A DNA stretch of 10,043 bases from Methanobacteriota archaeon (GTDB taxonomy: Archaea > Thermoplasmatota > Thermoplasmata > RBG-16-68-12), in contig VBMC01000004.1 of assembly GCA_005879015.1 (NCBI GenBank), forward strand, positions 1 to 10,043, in the 5' to 3' direction. The notes below the pieces were generated by a model. It was not told the DNA's origin. It saw only the letters and a list, made by a program, of their open reading frames with translations, and ran no database searches. The position numbers and the translations under genes are program-made. This document shows positions 5,362 to 10,043 of the stretch, piece after piece (position 1 is the first letter of the stretch; each line of letters starts with the position of its first letter).

Positions 5362-8003
5362 GTGGAAACGGAGTCTTATCGACTCCTATTCGAGAAGAAT
5401 CCGCTCCCGATGTGGGTTTTCGACCTCGAAACCCTTCGATTCCTCGACGTGAACGACGCGGCGGTCCAGAAGTACGGCTACTCTCGATCCGAGTTCCTGG
5501 CGATGACCCTCGGGGACCTCGGGCCGAAGGAGGATGTCCCGCGCCTCCGGGAGGCCCTGGGGAGACTCACGCCCACGGACCGGATGATCGGAATCTGGCG
5601 GAACCGCAAGAAGGACGGGACCGTCTTCGACGCGGAGGTCCTGTCGACCGAGGTCACGATCCTCACGCGGCGCGCCCGGCTCGCCCTCTTGAACGACGTG
5701 ACGGAGCGGCTGCGGGGCGACCGGCATCGCGCCACCGAGATCGGCGTCACCCGCGTCCTAATCGATGCGAAGTCCTTCGCGGAAGCAGCGCCGCAGGCGA
5801 TCGCCGCCATCTGCCAAGCGGAGGAATGGGCCCTCGGGGAAGTCTGGCTCTACGATCCCGCGGCCTCCGTGCTCCGGCTCGACGGAACGTGGCATGCGCC
5901 CGGTCTGCGCGACGTGCACGGCATTGAGCTCGCGAGTGCCGGACTTGCGATCCGCCCGGGAGTCGGCCTGGTAGGTCGCGTCTGGCAGCGGGACTCGCCC
6001 GTCTGGATCCGCGACCTTCGCGAGGAAGAGGAACTCGGTTGGGTGGAGTATTCAGAGCGGTTCGGGCTTCGCAGCGCCGTCGGGTTCCCGATCCGCGCTC
6101 GGTCCGGCGTCGAAGCCGTGGCGGTCCTGTTCAGCCAGGCGATCCGCGAACCGGACGAGCCTCTCCTGGACCTCCTGGCGGACATCGGGAGCCGGATCGG
6201 CCAGATCTTCGAACGGGACAAGGTCGAGGCCTCGCGGCGCGCCTCGGTCGAGGCGTTCCAGAAGGCCTTCCACGCGAGTCCCGTTCCGATGGCGATCAGC
6301 TCGCTCCACGACGGGCGCTTCGTCGAAGCGAACCTGCAGTTCCTCCGGTTATTCGGGTTCGAACGGGCCGAGGTCGTCGGGCGTTCGTCCCTCGAGCTTG
6401 AGATGTGGGTCGATCAACAGGAAAGCCGGGTGCTCGGAGAGCGGCTCAAGGAACGTGGATCGATCCGGGACGCGGAGGTCCAGGTCCGCACCAAGGCCGG
6501 CCAGGTGCGCCGGGCGCTCATGTCGATCGAGTACCTCGACCTGCGGGACCAGCCGACGATCATCACGACGCTCGTGGACATCACCGAGTTCGTCGGAGCG
6601 CGGGAGGCCCACGCACGGCTGGCCGCGATCGTCCAGAGCTCCGAGGATGCGGTCTTCGCGAAGTCCCTCACTGGAGAAATCCTGACGTGGAACGCGGGCG
6701 CGGAACGCATGTACGGCTACGGCTCCGGAACGGCGAGAAGCTCGAGCTCTTGGAAACCGTGCGGCTCCGGAAGGACGGACGCAAGATCGTGGTCTCCCTG
6801 GCCGTGTCCCCACTCCGAGACGGCGCGGGCCGCCTGATCGGAGGCTCGACAATCGCACGGGACATCACCGAGAGGAAGCGGACGGAGCAGCTCGTCCGTC
6901 GATCGGAGGCCCGGTTCCGTCAGCTGTTCGAGGTCGCCGCGGATGCGACCTTCCTGATCGACCGACGCGGCACGATCCTCGAGGCAAATCCGGCGGGGGC
7001 CGCGCTGGTCGGCGTCAAAGATCCCGCGGCCCTCCGGGGGATCAACCTCGGCGAACTGCTGCCTCCGCGGGAACTCGAGAGCGCCCGCCAATATCTGCGC
7101 GACCTGCTCCACGATCGGCCAATCGTGGAACCCTTCGAGATCCACCTGGAGCCGGCCGGCTCCGATCGGCGCTTCATCCATGTCCGTTCGCGCGTGATCC
7201 GCGAAGAAGGGACCGATCCCTACGTGCAGGTCATCGCTCGCGACGTGACCCCGGAGAAAGAATCCCAGCGGCGGTTGCTCGAGAGCGAGCGCCAGGCCTC
7301 CATGGGCCAGGTCGCGGCGTTCGTCGCGCACGAGATCAACACGCCGCTCACGAACATCTCCCTCCTCTCCGCGAACCTCGCCCGCGAGGCGAAAGATCCG
7401 GCCGTCCTCGAGAAACTCGTGAAGATCGATGCCCAACGGCGGACGGCGGCGAACATTGTCTCGGAACTCCTCTCGCTCACCCGTTCGCAGGACGTGACGC
7501 GCATCCCCGTCGACGTGCGCGGTGTCGTCGAGGCCGCGATCGAACAGACGGGGGCGTTCCGCATGCCCGACGTCCGACTGGTCCAGGAGCTCCCGAAGGA
7601 CCCGCTCATCGCCCCCGTGGACCCGCTCCGGATGCAACAGGCCCTCGTGAACCTCCTCAAGAACGCCTTCCAGGCGACCGGCTCCGGGTCGGTGACGGTC
7701 CGCCTGCAATCGGAGAACGATCACATCACGATCGCCGTCCTCGACACCGGGTCGGGGATCGACCCCGAGATGCGGGCCCGCCTGTTCCAGCCCTTCGTCA
7801 CGACGAAACCGAGATCGGAAGGACTCGGCCTCGGACTCGTCTTCGTCAAGCAGGTCGTCGAGGGCCATGACGGCTCGATTCAGGTCATCTCCGAGCCGGG
7901 ACGCGGGTCCACCTTCACGATCACGTTGCCGAATCCATCGGACAAGGCGCCGGCCAAGGACACGAAGGCCGCCGCGCCGCGGACAACGCCAAAAGCTCCT
8001 TAA
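5362..8003 (+). CDS. Soluble multi-PAS/GAF sensor histidine kinase, frame broken near 6720
   Basis: Two-component sensor kinase that would autophosphorylate on His and pass phosphate to a response regulator not present here. Seen in order: PAS (about residues 5-115), GAF (about 130-285), PAS (about 295-415), PAS (from about 420, broken), then in the second frame the rest of that PAS (RLRNGEKLELLETVRLRKDG, ending ITERKR), another PAS (about 6900-7250), the phospho-acceptor H-box AHEINTPLTNISLL (His at 7329-7331), N-box LVNLLKNAFQAT, G1 DTGSGID, F-box LFQPFVTTK and G2 GLGLGLVFVKQ. No membrane helices or signal peptide, so it is cytoplasmic. GTG 5362 is the only possible start after the upstream stop at 5221, with GGGGAG before it. 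At 6720 the frame jumps and about 27 residues of a normal PAS are missing, so no full-length kinase is made as written. The ligand is unknown; the tail is rich in Lys, Ala and Pro. Confidence 0.85.
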
Positions 8004-8005
8004 TA
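7998..8005 (+). promoter_or_regulatory. TATA-like box of purB
   Basis: CCTTAATA overlaps the kinase stop codon (TAA 8001-8003) and is centred about 32 nt before ATG 8034. Transcription would start a few bases before the ATG. It suggests purB has its own promoter and is not only read through from the kinase gene. Confidence 0.5.
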
Positions 8006-8033
8006 GCCGGGGACCTTGCCGTCGTCGAGGGGC

Positions 8034-9249
8034 ATGTCTCTCCTCTGTCCCATCGACTTTCGATACGGCCGACCGCAGATGAAACGGATCTTCGAGGAGG
8101 AGGCGCGTCTCCAGCGGCTCCTGGACGTGGAAGCGGCCCTCGCCCGCGCGGAGTCCAAGGTCGGCCTCGTCCCGCGGGAGGCCGCGGCGGAGATCACGAA
8201 ATCTGGGGGCGACGAGCAACGACATCCAGGACAGTGCGACCGCCCTCCAGCTCCGGGACGCGATCCGCGTCATCGAGGAGGACCTCGACGATCTCATCGA
8301 CGCACTGGCGGACCTGGCGACGAAGCACAAGAAGACGATCATGCTGGGGCGCACTCACGGCCAGGCCGCCGTACCGATCACGTTCGGACTCAAGGTCGCG
8401 GTCTTCGCCTCCGAGGTGGCGCGGCAGCGAGAACGGATGCGACAGGCCACGCCGCGAATCGTCGTCGGCAAGATGTCTGGGGCCGTCGGAACGGGAGCCG
8501 CGTTCGGTCCCCAGGCCCTCGAGATTCAGACGTCCGTGATGACCGAGCTCGGGATCGGCTTCGAGGAGGCCGCGACCCAGGTCGTCGGCCGGGATAGACA
8601 TGCGGAGTTCATCGGAATCCTCGCGAACCTCGCTGCGTCCCTGGAAAAGTTCTGCACCGAGGTGAGGAATCTGCAGCGGACCGAAATCGCCGAGGTGGCG
8701 GAGGCGTTCGAGGGAAAGAGCCAAGTCGGCAGTTCGACGATGGCCCAAAAGGAGAATCCGGTCGCCTCGGAGAACGTCTGCTCTCTCGCCCGCATCGTGC
8801 GGTCGCTCGTCACCCCAGCCCTCGAGAACGTGCCGCTGTGGCACGAGCGCGATCTGACGAACAGTGCGGCGGAGCGGATTCTCATCCCGCATGCATGCGT
8901 CCTGATCGACGAGATGATGGCGAAGACGACGGAAATCTTCCGCACGCTCCGCGTGTTTCCGGACCGGATGAAGGCGAACCTCGAGGCGACCCAAGGCCAG
9001 GTCATGGCCGAGGCCGTGATGATGGCCCTCGTCGCGAAAGGACTGGGTCGGCAAGAGGCCCACAAGCTCGTGCGCGACGCGGCGCAGAACGCGCGGACGA
9101 AGGGGATCCACCTGCGTGAGGCCCTCCTCGCGGAGGCGCGGATCTCCAAACTGTTGTCGAAGGGTGAGATCGAAACCGCGATGGATCCTACGGCCTACTT
9201 GGGACAGAGCGTTTCGATCATCGACGCCACACTAAAGCGCCTACGTTAG
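8034..9249 (+). CDS. purB: Adenylosuccinate lyase with internal frame-breaking gap near 8205
   Basis: Member of the fumarase/aspartase superfamily. It splits SAICAR to AICAR and adenylosuccinate to AMP, both releasing fumarate, in purine synthesis. The first frame (8034 to about 8204) gives MSLLCPIDFRYGRPQMKRIF and continues to REAAAEITKS. The second frame (from about 8206) resumes at GATSNDIQDSATALQLRDAI and continues with MLGRTHGQAAVPITFG (catalytic-type His), VGKMSGAVGT, the signature loop GSSTMAQKENPV, ENVPLWHERDLTNSAAERI and the C-terminal domain to TAG 9247. Compared with Bacillus subtilis PurB, about 38 residues are absent at the junction, including the parts holding that enzyme's His68 and His89. 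The signature loop reads MAQKEN instead of the commoner MPHKRN, a variant I believe occurs in some archaea. As written it cannot make an active enzyme; since purB is normally needed, an assembly error is plausible. Confidence 0.88.
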
Positions 9250-9275
9250 CACGGCGCCCGCGAACCTCCGCGAAC

Positions 9276-9284
9276 CCTTAAGTG
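9276..9284 (+). promoter_or_regulatory. TATA-like box of the DNA ligase gene, leaderless
   Basis: CCCTTAAGT is centred 28 nt before ATG 9308, the same geometry as ahead of serS. No Shine-Dalgarno lies between it and the ATG. It sits in the gap of about 58 nt after the purB stop. Confidence 0.55.
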
Positions 9285-9307
9285 TCGTCCTCGGGTTCCG
9301 AACAGGA

Positions 9308-10043
9308 ATGCAGTTCGCGCGGGCCGTCGAGGTCTACGAGCAGATCGAAGGGACGACGAAACGTCTGGAGATGACGGGCCTACTCGTCGGCCTGCTGCGC
9401 GACACGCCTCCGGAGGACCTGGACAAGGTCGTGTACCTGACCCAAGGCCGGATCCATCCGGACTATTTGGGGGTCGAGCTCGGACTGGCGGAAAAAATGG
9501 TGATCCGCGTCCTCGCACACGCGACGGGCCTCGACGAGGCCCGTGTGGGGAATTTGTGGAAGGAGAAGGGCGACCTCGGACTCGTCGCGGAACAGGTCAT
9601 CGCGAGCCGCCGGCTGAAGCCGCTCGAGTCCACGCCCTTGACCGTGGCCAAGGTCTACGCGAACCTCGATTCGATCGCGCAGGAGGGAGGAGAGGGCAGC
9701 CAAGAACGAAAGATCCGCCTCCCGCGACCTTCGCCACGAAGACCGATCGCGACCGCGTGGAACGCGCATACAACGTGTCGTCCGACCTCGGCGAAGTGGC
9801 CCGGGTCCTCGCGTCGAAAGGGCTGAAGGGGCTCGAGTCCGTGCACCTGAAGCTCTTCCGGCCCATCCGAGCCATGCTCGCGGAGCGGCTCGAGACCCTC
9901 GACGAGATCCTGTCCCGGCTTGGGAAGTGCGCCCTCGAATACAAGTACGACGGCCTGCGGGTCCAGGCCCACATCGGGACGGAGAAGATCGAACTCTTCT
10001 CCCGACACCTGGAGAATATCACGGGACAGTTCCCCGAGATTGT
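9308..10043 (+). CDS. lig: Archaeal ATP-dependent DNA ligase, frame broken near 9722, C-terminus beyond window
   Basis: Seals nicks in replication and repair by moving AMP from an enzyme lysine to the 5' phosphate of DNA. The first frame gives the N-terminal DNA-binding domain of the archaeal/eukaryotic type: MQFARAVEVYEQIEGTTKRL, LLVGLLRDTPPEDLDKVVYL, GRIHPDYLGVELGLAEKM, LTVAKVYANLDSIAQ and GEGSQERKIRL (to 9721). From about 9724 another frame carries ATFATKTDRDRVERAYNVSS, DLGEVARVL, RPIRAMLAERL, the adenylation motif EYKYDGLR (active Lys codon 9943-9945) and FSRHLENIT, up to the window end. About 38 residues of the DNA-binding domain are missing between the frames, judged against Thermococcus ligase from memory. 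Ligase is essential in archaea with a single copy, so either another copy exists or this junction is an assembly fault. The nucleotidyltransferase and OB domains continue past the end. Confidence 0.9.

Noticed and set aside
6405..6720. Treating ATG 6405 as the start of a separate kinase gene
   Set aside because: The first 105 codons of that frame are Arg/Gly-rich shadow of the second and third PAS domains. Family similarity begins only at about 6720, so it is the tail of the upstream gene.
6717..8354. 545-codon minus-strand ORF opposite the kinase and purB start
   Set aside because: It has no recognisable motifs and spans two genes with strong plus-strand homology. It is an antisense shadow.
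8341..9249. Treating the 302-codon frame from ATG 8341 as a complete short lyase
   Set aside because: Homology extends upstream in the same frame to about 8206 (GATSNDIQDS), and the N-terminus lies in another frame from 8034, so it is one broken purB.
6700..9740. Programmed frameshifting or introns as the cause of the frame changes
   Set aside because: Family residues are missing at each junction. Frameshifting does not remove sequence, and an intron would add it. No slippery site or splice-like structure was seen.

Overview
This window looks like a high-GC archaeal chromosome fragment. The best guess is a Thermoplasmata-like euryarchaeon, and that lineage is an inference. The evidence is an archaeal-type ATP-dependent DNA ligase, an archaeal-type adenylosuccinate lyase, AT-rich TATA-like boxes centred about 28-32 nt before several ATG codons (leaderless transcription), and strong third-position G/C bias. 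The content is ordinary chromosomal housekeeping and accessory genes. I see no CRISPR array, insertion sequence, tRNA or rRNA.

Layout. At 1-1002 (minus) lies the N-terminal part of an exported purple-acid-phosphatase-like metallophosphoesterase. It starts at TTG with its own TATA box and Shine-Dalgarno. At 1402-2328 (plus) is an RmlD-type sugar-nucleotide reductase whose catalytic Tyr is Phe. It overlaps by ATGA a truncated, frameshifted glucose-1-phosphate thymidylyltransferase relic (2325-2610). At 2637-3362 (minus) is a four-helix membrane protein of unknown function. At 3591-3766 is a small broken ORF with a possible Alba-like tail. At 3854-5143 is intact seryl-tRNA synthetase (serS). At 5362-8003 is a soluble PAS/GAF histidine kinase. 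At 8034-9249 is purB. From 9308 to the window end is DNA ligase.

The striking feature is repeated damage. The kinase, purB and the ligase each have one abrupt frame change, and in each the flanking protein segments align to the family but a piece of roughly 27-40 codons is missing between them. Everything outside the junctions is clean. Ligase and purB are core genes, so a shared assembly or consensus artefact is at least as likely as true inactivation. The thymidylyltransferase relic is different. It has a frameshift, an in-frame stop and loss of most of the protein, next to an RmlD with a lost active-site Tyr, which looks like real decay of a dTDP-sugar locus.

The genes do not form one pathway. 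The rml pair would make dTDP-sugars for surface glycans, the phosphoesterase acts outside the cell, serS/purB/ligase are translation, purine synthesis and DNA replication/repair, and the kinase is an intracellular sensor with no response regulator in view.
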